Translations under genes and position numbers: made by a program
Shown: piece after piece, positions 36,300 to 63,704 of the stretch
Numbering within the stretch: position 1 is the stretch's first letter
Layout: the number at the start of each line of letters is the position of its first letter
Notes under the pieces: generated by a model
The model's input: only the letters and a program-made list of their open reading frames with translations
Told to the model about the DNA's origin: nothing
Database searches by the model: none
Origin: Sphaeroforma sirkka
Lineage: Eukaryota > Opisthokonta > Ichthyosporea > Ichthyophonida
Assembly: GCA_001586965.3 (NCBI GenBank)
Contig: LUCW03002336.1
Location: 1 to 64,000, forward strand
Length of the DNA: 64,000 nucleotides
Direction of reading: 5' to 3'

Positions 36300-38620
36300 T
36301 TTTCACCTTCCGGTTCGGTAGAAGTAGAGCCAGTACCCCTCCAGTAGTAGTGCGAGGTTTCTTAGTACTACGCGCAGTATTAGTCTCTACTGCGTTTCGC
36401 TTAGTGGGCTGGGTGTAGCTCGTGGTACTAAGTACTCTAGTAGAGGGATTGGTATGCTTGTGAACTATCTTCTCAAAGACAGACCAAGGCATAGATCGCA
36501 AATCACCATAGGCGATGATGTCATCATTGACTTTCTTAAAGAGGTTAGCTCCCAGAGTCTCCATCATCTGACAAATTAATAAATATTCGCCAGTATAGGT
36601 ACGACCACCCATCCGAGTATTCATATGTGTCATATGAGCTAGAGCACCTCGAATAGTGGTATCGTTCGCAAAGAACTTGCGAGACTCTGAAAGTTCACGG
36701 TCACGTGCATCTTCAAAAAAAGGTGTTAAGTATATTATCACGCAACTGGTGCCAGGGTAGGGCTTTCCAGTTGGGCTCATGAGCCTTCAAGATAGTTCGC
36801 CATTCACCTGGCTCACAGAAATGAATAAAGGCATTCATCATCTGCCTATCCTTAAGGCTGGCAGACTCCTCAAGTTGGTCGAAGGCCTTCAGTGTCTCCA
36901 CTGTACTCTTATTAGTAGAGAAATCAACCACAGCCTGCGCGTTACCTAGCTGCTTTATAAAGCTTGGTTCTAAGTGTTCACGAGGCTCATGCTCAGTGCT
37001 ACGGGCTGCTAGTGCCAAGATGGTGTCTATTTCCTTTCTCTTGTTATCGATTAGATAGCGAATGTTATCCGCTTTCCTATCGTCAAGGTCAGAGTCATTC
37101 AATAGACGGTTCTCAAGGACTTGCATACCAGAGCGTAATAGCCTGAGACGAGTATGTCTGGTTCTCACTTCCTCATCCTCAGGATTAGAGCGGGAACTCT
37201 CTAACGAGGTACTGGTGTAGCGATTGCCAAAATCGTGATTACCAGGGTTAGTTGGCAAATGAGGGTCGATATTACGAGGATGGTAAGCCTCATCGAGTTC
37301 CATACGATCATATCCTCTGACAGGGTTAGGTTTGTCAAGAGGATGGTCAATGGTAGCATCAGAGCTATAGAGATTAAATTTTGAAATATTTCCTCTCTCA
37401 CCAGTGGTAACTGGCTTAGTGGTACACGTACTGGCTGGTAAACCAGTAGGTCTCGGGTTCGAAATTTTCTTCTTCTTCGGTATAGGAAGAATATCAGCCA
37501 CGTGGGACACGATAGAGAGGTCCACAACTGCTGCTGCCGCTAGCTCCTTCAAGAGCGCTTCAGTGCGGTTCAATTGGCGTCGAGATTGAGAGGATCCAAC
37601 CACTCGTTGTCGAGTCATGGTGTCCTCAACTTCGGCCCCAAGATTTGAGCTGGATGGAATGGCTTCTCCATCGATGGCGAAACCAAAATTTTCGGACAGG
37701 TCCAATGCTTCCTTTTCACTCCGGATTTGTGCTGGAGTGTCCTTTAGATGTGGAGTTATAATGTCCCCGACATTCGTATCCACGAATTTTCCAGCCTTTC
37801 GACGTTTATCCCCAATATTTGACGGCACGTGGTCAGGGGGGCAAGCTGGGGTCCTGAGCTTCACTCCTAGGTGATACACGGACGCTGGCGAGCCTTTCCG
37901 CGGTAGTAGATACCTCTTCTTCCAAGGCTTTAGAATCCGACGAGTCATCCTCAGAATAATCCTCTGTACCAACCTCAGAATTGGCTTCCCCAACAGTTTC
38001 CTCGGCAGGCTCAACTCCAGACAGGCTAGGTGTTTCCACAGGGACCTCAGGAACCTCGGCAGGCTTAGCAGGCTTAGAGCTAGCGGCTCCCTTGCCTTTA
38101 GAAGTACCCTTAGCCATAGTATTTGCTGGATAGTAAATCGATGTCAGACAGTCTAGAAGCAGTACACTAAAACCGGATTTGTGCTGGAGTGTCCTTTAGA
38201 TGTGGAGTTATAATGTCCCCGACATTCGTATCCACGAATTTTCCAGCCTTTCGACGTTTATCCCCAATATTTGACGGCACGTGGTCAGGGGGGCAAGCTG
38301 GGGTCCTGAGCTTCACTCCTAGGTGATACACGGACGCTGGCGAGCCTTTCCGCGGTAGTAGATACCTCTTCTTCCAAGGCTTTAGAATCCGACGAGTCAT
38401 CCTCAGAATAATCCTCTGTACCAACCTCAGAATTGGCTTCCCCAACAGTTTCCTCGGCAGGCTCAACTCCAGACAGGCTAGGTGTTTCCACAGGGACCTC
38501 AGGAACCTCGGCAGGCTTAGCAGGCTTAGAGCTAGCGGCTCCCTTGCCTTTAGAAGTACCCTTAGCCATAGTATTTGCTGGATAGTAAATCGATGTCAGA
38601 CAGTCTAGAAGCAGTACACT
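36300..38620 (-). other. Gag-like and leader region of the LTR fossil
   Basis: The N-terminal part is alanine, proline and acid rich (MAKGTSKGKGAASSKPAKPA); the distal part is more globular and contains helices. A direct repeat of about 450 bp covers the leader and start of gag (around 37.7-38.17 and 38.17-38.62 kb) with near identity, a recent internal duplication. Confidence 0.82.
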
Positions 38621-38648
38621 ACTGTAACTACTATTTAACTGAAAAATA

Positions 38649-39243
38649 TGTAAACTTCGATGGAAATTACTAGGTTTCAAACTATATTAAACTAAAATAC
38701 AATTTAGTCAGTTAGGATTTAGCAGTGGTAGCTTGTGTAAGAATGATCGGGACTGCCTCTTGTTAAGAGCCTAAATATCCTCGATCACACAGGGCGTACC
38801 TCTAGCTGTTCTTTATTGAATAATTTTCACTAGAAGTACTAAGTGTTTATGACCACTTGCCTAATTTGTAAATAGACATAATAACGTAAGTCACGTTAAT
38901 ACATTAGCTGATATAAATAAAGTTCCATCTGAAGAAAAGTTAAAAAAGAAAAAGACTTATTCGATTTTGGAGATTGGCGGGAGGACCAAAATCTATAAGT
39001 AGTAGTTCGGATATTATAAAATTTAGTTTATAATATCCTACATCTACTAATGTCTCAAATAGGTCCAAGTAGATGAGTCATACCAAATACTCAGGCTATT
39101 GGAGCCATCAAAGTGAATTTAGAACACTTTGGAAATATTGGAAAAAGAGTTTGTACTAAATTATTTAAAATACAAATAAAAAACCAATGTATTATCTCAA
39201 TTGATCTTGATATTTTAGACTGACCGGAGGCCGTATTTCTATA
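38649..39243 (-). repeat. LTR of the Ty3-type element (5' end by its own direction)
   Basis: Direct repeat of the LTR at 31167, about 98% alike. The sequence on its internal side does not show an obvious match to a common tRNA primer site. Confidence 0.92.
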
Positions 39244-39326
39244 GCATCACGATATACAACAGAAAAATTCGGTTCATTCAGCGACAAGCACCAGGCCATC
39301 GAAGAATTCGGAATGAACACAATACT

Positions 39327-42300
39327 CTAACCGATTTTTCGTACATACACGTACGTATCACATAGTCAATGGCATACTACACCAACAGTGTCGCGAAATG
39401 ACCAAATCCGTACGACAGTACATGTGCAGATCCGATCCGATCCAGTTGTATCGGACTTTGATGCAAATTCAGGATATATGTTTGTTAAAGAATAATGTAG
39501 GTAAAAGGATGAATATTGACATATATATGTGTAGCACTTCCATCGGACAAGCTACACCCAATGACAGATCTATGTTAAAAGCACACACTATTTGTGGATG
39601 ACTACGCCAAAGTCAGGGACGTCACAGATGATGGACCATGTTACTTTTCGGCTATATTCTGCTTATTTAGACTGTATGAGAACGGGAAATGCGCACATAT
39701 TGTTGGCTGTGTGATGTCAGCCGAGAAACAACCGGAATGGGCTCAATACTATAATTTTGTAATAATATAAGTTGATATCATTCTTCAGGGTCACGAAAAC
39801 TATCAAAGATGACAATTTTTGTAATAGTAGGCCCTGTAAATGGGTGTAGAGGTTGACGACTTGCATTTATATAAAATATTTTCAATGCATATTCTCTAGT
39901 CACTGTTACATTCTGGATGCCTTATGCATATATAGTATGTATGTGGACGAAAATAAGGTACATGCTGCAGTTTTGTAGTCAAGAAACAGTCAGAACGGGC
40001 TCAACACAATGTAATCAGAGGTTGATATCAGTATGCCGATTTTGTATTAGCAAACCCTACAAATGGGATGTACTGATCGGTGACGTAGCTATTCATTGTA
40101 ATATATTCTGGATGCATTCTATATATCTAGCATGTTGCTGTACTTGTGTGGACAACCGAGGAACACTCGGAATGGGCTCAGCACAATGTATTTGGAACTA
40201 ACCGATTTTTTCGTACATACACGTACGTATCACATAGTCAATGGCATACTACACCAACAGTGTCGCGAAATGACCAAATCCGTACGACAGTACATGTGCA
40301 GATCCGATCCGATCCAGTTGTATCGGACTTTGATGCAAATTCAGGATATATGTTTGTTAAAGAATAATGTAGGTAAAAGGATGAATATTGACATATATAT
40401 GTGTAGCACTTCCATCGGACAAGCTACACCCAATGACAGATCTATGTTAAAAGCACACACTATTTGTGGATGACTACGCCAAAGTCAGGGACGTCACAGA
40501 TGATGGACCATGTTACTTTTCGGCTATATTCTGCTTATTTAGACTGTATGAGAACGGGAAATGCGCACATATTGTTGGCTGTGTGATGTCAGCCGAGAAA
40601 CAACCGGAATGGGCTCAATACTATAATTTTGTAATAATATAAGTTGATATCATTCTTCAGGGTCACGAAAACTATCAAAGATGACAATTTTTGTAATAGT
40701 AGGCCCTGTAAATGGGTGTAGAGGTTGACGACTTGCATTTATATAAAATATTTTCAATGCATATTCTCTAGTCACTGTTACATTCTGGATGCCTTATGCA
40801 TATATAGTATGTATGTGGACGAAAATAAGGTACATGCTGCAGTTTTGTAGTCAAGAAACAGTCAGAACGGGCTCAACACAATGTAATCAGAGGTTGATAT
40901 CAGTATGCCGATTTTGTATTAGCAAACCCTACAAATGGGATGTACTGATCGGTGACGTAGCTATTCATTGTAATATATATTCTGGATGCATTCTATATAT
41001 CTAGCATGTTGCTGTACTTGTGTGGACAACCGAGGAACACTCGGAATGGGCTCAGCACAATGTATTTGGAACTAACCGATTTTTCGTACATACACGTACG
41101 TATCACATAGTCAATGGCATACTACACCAACAGTGTCGCGAAATGACCAAATCCGTACGACAGTACATGTGCAGATCCGATCCGATCCAGTTGTATCGGA
41201 CTTTGATGCAAATTCAGGATATATGTTTGTTAAAGAATAATGTAGGTAAAAGGATGAATATTGACATATATATGTGTAGCACTTCCATCGGACAAGCTAC
41301 ACCCAATGACAGATCTATGTTAAAAGCACACACTATTTGTGGATGACTACGCCAAAGTCAGGGACGTCACAGATGATGGACCATGTTACTTTTCGGCTAT
41401 ATTCTGCTTATTTAGACTGTATGAGAACGGGAAATGCGCACATATTGTTGGCTGTGTGATGTCAGCCGAGAAACAACCGGAATGGGCTCAATACTATAAT
41501 TTTGTAATAATATAAGTTGATATCATTCTTCAGGGTCACGAAAACTATCAAAGATGACAATTTTTGTAATAGTAGGCCCTGTAAATGGGTGTAGAGGTTG
41601 ACGACTTGCATTTATATAAAATATTTTCAATGCATATTCTCTAGTCACTGTTACATTCTGGATGCCTTATGCATATATAGTATGTATGTGGACGAAAATA
41701 AGGTACATGCTGCAGTTTTGTAGTCAAGAAACAGTCAGAACGGGCTCAACACAATGTAATCAGAGGTTGATATCAGTATGCCGATTTTGTATTAGCAAAC
41801 CCTACAAATGGGATGTACTGATCGGTGACGTAGCTATTCATTGTAATATATTCTGGATGCATTCTATATATCTAGCATGTTGCTGTACTTGTGTGGACAA
41901 CCGAGGAACACTCGGAATGGGCTCAGCACAATGTATTTGGAACTAACCGATTTTTTTTCGTACATACACGTACGTATCACATAGTCAATGGCATACTACA
42001 CCAACAGTGTCGCGAAATGACCAAATCCGTACGACAGTACATGTGCAGATCCGATCCGATCCAGTTGTATCGGACTTTGATGCAAATTCAGGATATATGT
42101 TTGTTAAAGAATAATGTAGGTAAAAGGATGAATATTGACATATATATGTGTAGCACTTCCATCGGACAAGCTACACCCAATGACAGATCTATGTTAAAAG
42201 CACACACTATTTGTGGATGACTACGCCAAAGTCAGGGACGTCACAGATGATGGACCATGTTACTTTTCGGCTATATTCTGCTTATTTAGACTGTATGAGA

Positions 42301-42817
42301 ACGGGAAATGCGCACATATTGTTGGCTGTGTGATGTCAGCCGAGAAACAACCGGAATGGGCTCAATACTATAATTTTGTAATAATATAAGTTGATATCAT
42401 TCTTCAGGGTCACGAAAACTATCAAAGATGACAATTTTTGTAATAGTAGGCCCTGTAAATGGGTGTAGAGGTTGACGACTTGCATTTATATAAAATATTT
42501 TCAATGCATATTCTCTAGTCACTGTTACATTCTGGATGCCTTATGCATATATAGTATGTATGTGGACGAAAATAAGGTACATGCTGCAGTTTTGTAGTCA
42601 AGAAACAGTCAGAACGGGCTCAACACAATGTAATCAGAGGTTGATATCAGTATGCCGATTTTGTATTAGCAAACCCTACAAATGGGATGTACTGATCGGT
42701 GACGTAGCTATTCATTGTAATATATTCTGGATGCATTCTATATATCTAGCATGTTGCTGTACTTGTGTGGACAACCGAGGAACACTCGGAATGGGCTCAG
42801 CACAATGTATTTGGAAC
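39327..42817. repeat. Satellite array: four units of about 872 bp
   Basis: Units start at 39327, 40198, 41072 and 41943. Apart from the length of one T run (5, 6, 5 and 8 T) and a two-base TA insertion they look identical. Inside one unit a shorter module recurs three times in diverged form, each with (G/A)GAA(T/C)GGGCTCA followed by ACAATGTA or similar and then GATATCA and CCCTGTAAATGGG or ACCCTACAAATGGG. A further diverged module follows the array (42830-42960). This is a higher-order repeat. The 60-110 codon frames repeated in each unit are not supported as genes. Confidence 0.93.
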
Positions 42818-42959
42818 GATACAGGTTTGGTATCATAATTCAGGGTCACGACAGTAATCAGAATGATGATGTTTGCACGAGTAAGCCCTGTAAATACTAT
42901 GTACCGATCGTCGACATATTGTATATTTAACATTACCGATGCATATAATAGTCGTTGAG

Positions 42960-45900
42960 CGATTGGCAACTTCTAAAGATCAACAGGACACACTATGCAA
43001 CATTGTCAGTATTCAAACAGCGGCTGGGTTGACCTGTTAAGTTAAAAATACAAGGAGTATTCTAGGCATGGTGAATTCCAAATCTAAAGTGATTCAGCCT
43101 ATAGATAATTTCCTGACTGAGAACATGACATTATCAGGAAATACTGAAAAGGTTGGGGCAAAACGCAAACAAAATATGGCTCTCCTTAATGGCTCGACAT
43201 GGCACTTTATGTTGAAGCTTCATCCACTGGCCAGTTATGTATAGTGACTTGTACAAACAGTATGCTTGTCGACAAATAAATACATGATTTATATAACATC
43301 ATTTGTAATTGTCATATATAACAGTCAATCCTATCTAGTAGGAATTAAATTTTTACAGCTTTGCAGCCTGATAGAAGGACATATATCCACGATACTCACA
43401 TCATGTGCCAGCATTTTGAATGTTCTGGCGCCCCCACTAGTAAGCTCGATACGGGTCCTCAATAGTACGATACTTTTCGTGCCTGTATTCTGCTCAGTGT
43501 TAAACTGTTTCTCCTTTGTAGCATGAATGGGTAGCTATATCTAAGACCTTCTATACCTATACTCCTATCATCGGTACGCGACGATCCCCGCTACATTTTG
43601 CATAATTGAGATATCTGCCGACTACTAGTCCTCTCTCCGTAGAGCGTTCAGTAAAATATAGAGGAAATATCCTAGATGTACATGACCAACATGGGAAAGT
43701 CACTAAATATGCTTTTCATTTACCGAATGGGATACTCCAGTACCTATTTTCGTTTCCTTCACGTGTTTATTTCAAACAGACTTTGTAAACACAGTTAGTG
43801 ACTTGCTGATGTATATTTAGTCACTCTCTAAAGTAAATATGGCGCCATTCTTTCGAAAATGTCTAGGGTTTGAATTGAGGTTGATAGTTGGAACCACTGC
43901 GTATTAAAGGACACATTCAACGAGAACTATATTTACTTTTTAAAAAGGATCCGGTGTTGCCTAGTGAGCAAGGATAAGTGAAGATATGAGCAGTCACTTT
44001 GCCATTAAATATCTTGGTATCTCGTCATCGAACACAACATAATAGCGATATTCTTGTATTATATTTTGTATACAAATGCATTTTCGGATACAATTCTTCC
44101 AAGTTAAATACGCCCTCAGGGCGGGTGGTAAGAAAACTGTACCTTACCCAATAATTTGAAACCATGTACTATTTCTATCGCTAGCAATGATGTAAAAGGC
44201 AATTATTTAGATTTTAAGGGTATAGTATGAGCACTATTTTCTCTGTTGTGTGTATGGCGTCTAGGTTGGAGTGGGGAGATTGGTTCGATTGTCAGGTACA
44301 TTTCCAATGACACAGTTCAACAGTCATGACACGCTCAGTCAAACTAGTACACTATTAAGACATCGAAGATATCCCTCACAGTCATGATGCCAAGAGTTTT
44401 ACGGATATTGCTAAAGTATATGTGATCAGTATAACCTATACCACAAAAGCTGGGTTCACAATTGTTTTGGATGGAAACATACTCAATGAAACAAGCGACA
44501 TCCTTTCACTTTGAAAGTATTGAGCAGCACTTGCTTTTCTGTCCAACACCGAGACTGGCGTGTTGCCCGAAGAAACGATACGAAAAATTATCTCATAGAT
44601 AAATAATTGTGTTGATTTGTTTTAATGGGGAGAAACTCTCAAATTGCATTTTGTCCTATCACTGTACTGGGAACCCTATATTCAAAAGGATGACAACGTG
44701 CTCGAAGTGTGGGGAAATTGGTTATGACAATGGTTATAACATTAACACCTGCGATGGCGACTATGTGATTTAGTTGTTTTCGGTTTTGTGCGTGTTCTTC
44801 AGCCTATAAACTAACCCTTATGCATTCTGTGTGAAAATATGAAGCGTTCTCGCTCAAATTTTTCTTTGATCTCTTACATCGACGATTCGTATTAACTGTA
44901 AAACTGTATCATAAAAAAGTCGATCGAAGATCACGAGAATCCGAAATGAGGAAGATTGTCGTTCGTGATTGTTATGTAGAAATCGCTGCTTGTAGTATGA
45001 TGTGTAATTAATGTTTAGATGTTGAAATCGCAAATAATCAATATACCAAACGCTCAAACGTGCAGACCCTCAAAAAAGCCCAACGAATATGTGCTCAGCG
45101 GATAAAAGCAATTCCACCGTTCAGGATTTATCCTAGCGATAGATGTCAACGACTGAAGTGCCATGCCTATTAACGTCATCTGTCATGTGTGTCTACTCGG
45201 TTGCAATATATTTCGGTTTGATACTGATGAAAAAAGGGTATTCTTTTTGTAAGATCGCTATTTAAAACGAATATAAATACGCAGGGAAATAGCAAGACGC
45301 TTCCATGTTTACTGGAAACCTGCTACCGCAATGGGAAAAGGCGATTGATTGAGAACACAAGAAGGAAGATGATATACGTCAATTATCAAGCAATATGAAA
45401 AATAGAAGGTTGTTTTAATATCTACTCACTCGACCATTTCAATGGTGTTTGTGTATAAGCTGGCTTTTCTATTGTAAAACATTCAGTGTGCCGTATCGAG
45501 TTTATTTGAAAGATTCTCAGCTTGTATCTCTCACAAAATATTTCGATGCAAAGTTTTTGCCCTGTCACAGATATCATTACATCTGTGCCAGTCTACACTT
45601 AAACATACGGACAATTCGTAATGACACGGAAACCAGTGCAAGTATGTTCTTCAGACTACTTTCTCTGATAATGAAGTTATTCCAAAGAATATAATTACAT
45701 TCATGAATCTTGTAGTACGATCGCTGACAAAAGTTTATACACTACTTGTTGACCGGCTCTTTTTCCACCAGTGCAGACAAGAAATCCACAGCTAGTCAAA
45801 TGAAAACGACCGCTTGTAACGACAACGACAATAACTACACGACGAGGTTTGTTTCACAAATTTTGAAGAGAACATGTTATCACCAGGCATCATTGAAATT

Positions 45901-48656
45901 TCTCTATACGAAGAAGGTCAGTGAAGTATTAGACTACAGTTTTGATTAATCTCCAATTTCAACCCCAAAATATAACAGTTAACTGCCAGGGGAATCAGAA
46001 CACAAAACAATACATACACCGGGTACAATAAGAGGAGATTGACCGCAAACCGCAACGCAAGACTAAAAACACGAAAATCAGACACTTGGTAAGTCGAAAG
46101 TGTTATTGGCTAGAAAAAATCTTGATTGAAAACCGTCGAGAAAGTGAGCATCGCCTTCTATTATAAAAAATGGGAACAGCCTTCCTGTGAAAAGATATAC
46201 CAGTGTAGCGAAAAGCGCACCGGCAGATTCGCAGTCGGTTCCTATCAGCGACTAGATCTCGCAGGAAAGTATCGTATTAGAATGCTGCGAACCAGTAATC
46301 AATAAGCTTCTACGATACTTCTGTAATTCCATGTTCATCAGTGTCACCGAAGCGAACAGATTGAGAGGGCATTGCGACAAATGGTAGAAAATTTCGGATG
46401 ACCCTTTCCCCGTGGATGTATAGGAAAGTACAATGAAACTTAGCGACTGATACACTGGACAAGCTACAGCTACTATTTAATTAGTATACCAAATTCTGCT
46501 AGAGCCGATGAACAATTTGGATATAGTACGATGGATGACATATTATCAGGCATCGATTTTACACGACCACGACAGAAGTGTCCGACATTACATAATCAAG
46601 AAATATATATATGAAACTTTATCATCGCACGTTCCTGCATAAGAACATCATAGACCACGCAATTTGCGCACCAGGCATTGAGGTAGGTTCGAATGAAGTG
46701 GCATATACCAATACCAACTAATAAAATAACAAAACCATCCCGCACATATTTATCTGTATAAAAGAATACATATAGCCGAAGACTTTATTTAGTTCAAATC
46801 TAAAGCGAACTTGTACAAAAAAAAGGTCAGTGAATGTAAATTGATACAGCGGATTTGTCTCCAAATGTACATTTGTACATATTTGATTAATATTTCAGTA
46901 CGTTTGCAAATTTGAATGCGGTGAATGTACATCAAATAATTTGACACACACCCAACGTGCATTTAGAGACTTCGATTTAAAATACACAGAGCCGCACACC
47001 GGACATCCCAAAAAGCATGTTCATACGTACTGACTCAAGAAAAGCGCTGCAGATCCAGATTGAAGGCATCTATGTACAAAGAACAAACGTAGCTCGTTCG
47101 CTATCGTATTTTTTGAATATATACATAAATAATTCATGAGATCGTTTATTGGATGGCGAAAGTAACTGATTAGTGCCGTACTGTACATTTGAGTATATTT
47201 GATACAGTTTGCGTGCACCCTAGCCTAGACAAGTTATGAAGAATTCTTATAAAGCTACAGAATGAGTTCGGATTACATGAGCATAGACCAAATGAGATTT
47301 ATCGAGTTCATGAAATAACTTGTACTTTTCTTTAGAATACGACGGATGCACGCAGACAACAGCATGAGTTGATCTCGGAATGATAGCGTCCTACCACCAA
47401 TATTATACTGTTCGCCATGTTGTTCCAATGGATACATGGCTGTTTCGAATGTCTTGATTGATTGAAATACAGTCCATTAGTGAATGTGCACCGAATTGTT
47501 CGCAATATAGTCATATATGATGTTGAACACCTTATTATTGTATTTATTAATAGTCATCGGAGAACTTGCGATGCACCGCTCATATTCAACAGGTTTATTA
47601 TTATTACTAATTTCACGGTTGAGGCCAGCAGTTTCAACTTCCAGTCGTAATTGTCTGCTTCTAATGATTATTTAGATAATGATGTTTCTTGATACGATTG
47701 TTCGATTTTACAATTTGTATGTCAAGGGGGTTTTCAAACAATCCTCCAAAGCTCGTTTCATCACTCTTAAATTATAGTTTAACTTCGTGCATTGTTGCCC
47801 TATCTTCGTGGCGTCTTCGTTGGGATACTCGTTATCCGTTCGCTAGTATGTCTCACAAGAGCATCGTCAGGATGTCTCCGTTGATTATTCGTTCGCTAGT
47901 GAGTCTCACAAGAGTTAACTAGTAGTTCTGATACTTCCTGTTTTATTTGTGTTTCTCGTTTTTATCTCTCATTTATCTGCACGATAATCAGATCATTGGA
48001 ATCGCAGAATTAGTCATGAGACTAGTCTTGTTCCTCACCGTATATGCTTCACCATTATGCATTTTTGGCAGACTCTCTGGTCTCTTCCAATAGACTAGTT
48101 TGTGTTTTCTGGCGCCTTCATCCACTCGATCTACCAGCCATTATACAAGATTCGATCCCCATTGGCCACGACGTGAAGTAGAGAATTTCGCGTCCGACAT
48201 CCATGTGATACGATGCTGCGCGCATCGTCACCTCGCTAAACTCATGGTCTTGTCATCATTGGCGTGATTATTGTAGTTGTCTCACTACATGAACTTAGCT
48301 TGTAATGGCATAAGAAATACCATAAACACATTGTAACGACATATATATATGAATAAGTATAGAAAGGCCAGACGCAAGCCGTATGTCTCCCGGGTTGATT
48401 TGAAAATGACCAAAAATACAACCTATTTCACAGGTCTGTTGATATGTTCCAATTGTCGTAAGAATTCTTCAGAGCCTAGTACTCCGTCCTAGATATACTG
48501 TATAATCACAAGCACAACTCGGGTATATCAACACTTTGTACGATCTAGACACACACATGACAAGATGACGGACTGAACTTAACATCTTCCACACCGTGAA
48601 GACTTGAAAAAGAAAAATTTAAAAACAGCTAATCTAAAAAAAAAGAAACGACAAAG
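42960..48656. other. No gene recognised
   Basis: About 5.7 kb of AT-rich sequence with only short frames, no RNA genes and no tandem repeats beyond a few bases. One short duplication of TATCCGTTCGCTAGT.../TTATTCGTTCGCTAGT occurs at about 47830-47920. Confidence 0.5.
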
Positions 48657-48870
48657 TTTCCACTGCGAGGATCGAACTCGCGGTCTTTCGCTTCGAAGGC
48701 GAACGCCTTACCACTGGGCCAAGCGGATTATGTCCGACTTTGAAATGCTTATTTCTATAATTGTACAATTTTAATCGCGCGTTCACATTATTTGACTTCG
48801 TTGGCATCGCTATACGCATTGAGTTCACGACCACACGTGTAGGCAACTGAACTAATAAATGGCATTAATT
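48580..48870 (-). repeat. Decayed dispersed repeat carrying the tRNA-Arg (copy C, inverted)
   Basis: On the minus strand: TTCAGTTGCCTACACGTGTG, then ATAGCGATGCC near a TATACGCATT-like segment, the tRNA, then CTTCACGGTGTGGAAGATGT. All of these occur near copies A or B. Confidence 0.65.
48657..48728 (-). tRNA. tRNA-Arg(TCG) or tRNA-derived copy 3
   Basis: Reverse complement identical over 72 bases to the sequences at 19719 and 28186, with the same fold and anticodon. Confidence 0.85.
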
Positions 48871-49244
48871 AACAATATTAAGCTAAGCCGAACTAGACAG
48901 TGATGGGGTGATCATACTTTTGAAGTGCTGCACGTTCAGCTATATACACCTGCTTCAGTAGCCATCTATATTAGACTCGATCCAATATATCTAAATACAC
49001 CCAGCACGGGTTTAGCCGCAGATACAATTAGTTGAGATTAGATCCTTGCCAATGAAAGTGGTTTGGCACAATATGAATGATACCAATTGTCGTCCAGTTG
49101 CGGATTAAACGGTTCGTGTATCGTTCTACACATTTTTTTTGAATATTGATAAAGTGAAATTGTACTATGTCAACACTCAATAAGCTATGTAGGCGATAAG
49201 TAGTGTAACTCACGGTGATCAGCGGTCACCGAAGTGGTCGAAAT

Positions 49245-49372
49245 CCGAAGAGATAATCATTTCTCACTACAAGTTCTTTATTTTATTCGTAGCCCGATTT
49301 AAATAGTCGTAATCTGAAGATATAATCATTCCTCACTATAAGTTCTTTATTTTTTTCGTAGCCCACGCCATG
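49245..49372. repeat. 61-bp tandem duplication
   Basis: A unit containing AATCATTTCTCACTACAAGT, TTCTTTATTTTATTCGTAGC occurs twice with a few changes. Confidence 0.8.
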
Positions 49373-49927
49373 CGCAAAGAACGCCGATAATTTCAATCGG
49401 GCGTCTGTTTCACTAAAATTATGCCGAGGGGTGACTCCTTTTGAACGAATCAAATTAACCCGGGAGAACCCGCCTCCTTGAACGCTGCGCATAGGAGATA
49501 AAAATAGAATGTGAGTGGAAACCCATTTACGTTAGCCACTCAGTGAGGCAACAATAATAATAATAACAATAAGAAAATCAATACGCATATCGGGATGTGA
49601 ATATTCTAACTTCGTCAGGAACATATCGAACATACAGAGATGGTATGCATTAAGCAGCGAGGGATAAGCGACTAATGTACTAAACCAATATTGCTCTTGC
49701 TCATAGCTAGACGAAGGAACAAACGCCGTCTGGACCGGAAGAAGTGATCGCTGCTGAACTGTGTAACGAAGTTGTACACGCACACAAATATGCACACACA
49801 ACAGCGGTACAAATACATGCACACAAATATGCACACATAAGAACAGTAAACATACACACACCAACATTAACAAGGACAAATACGAATGCACTTTTGGAGT
49901 CTGAGCGTATCTTCATTGGGATAGTAC

Positions 49928-63613
<13,686 letters not shown>

Positions 63614-63704
63614 CTGTATATGCGTTTAGGAGAGTGTTTCATAAACTGTTTAGTCCCATTTGTGGATATGATGGACATAAGAAAATGTCTGCGTACGCGG
63701 ATGC

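Larger units (their letters stand above)
31167..39243 (-). mobile_element. Ty3-type LTR retrotransposon fossil
   Basis: An 8.1-kb element read on the minus strand between direct repeats of about 594 bp. Flanks carry the same 4 bases (GCAT) at both ends, fitting a target-site duplication. Parts in order: gag-like region (about 36.3-38.1 kb), a cysteine/histidine region near 36.2 kb, aspartic protease (DPGAEVSAIS), reverse transcriptase with YLDD, RNase H (ATDASDRAVGG), a VDMFAAEHNKQ segment, integrase with an HHCC-type zinc site, and a chromodomain-like C-terminus. It is broken, with roughly half a dozen interruptions of the coding frame, though some shifts could be natural. The two LTRs are about 98% alike by eye, so it is fairly young. 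Confidence 0.92.

Noticed and set aside
36140-37874. Plus-strand frames within the LTR element
   Set aside because: Antisense shadows of the gag and pol regions.
39398-42838. Repeated frames of 60-113 codons in the satellite
   Set aside because: Identical in each unit because the units are identical. Composition shows no domain, and frames overlap each other in different phases.
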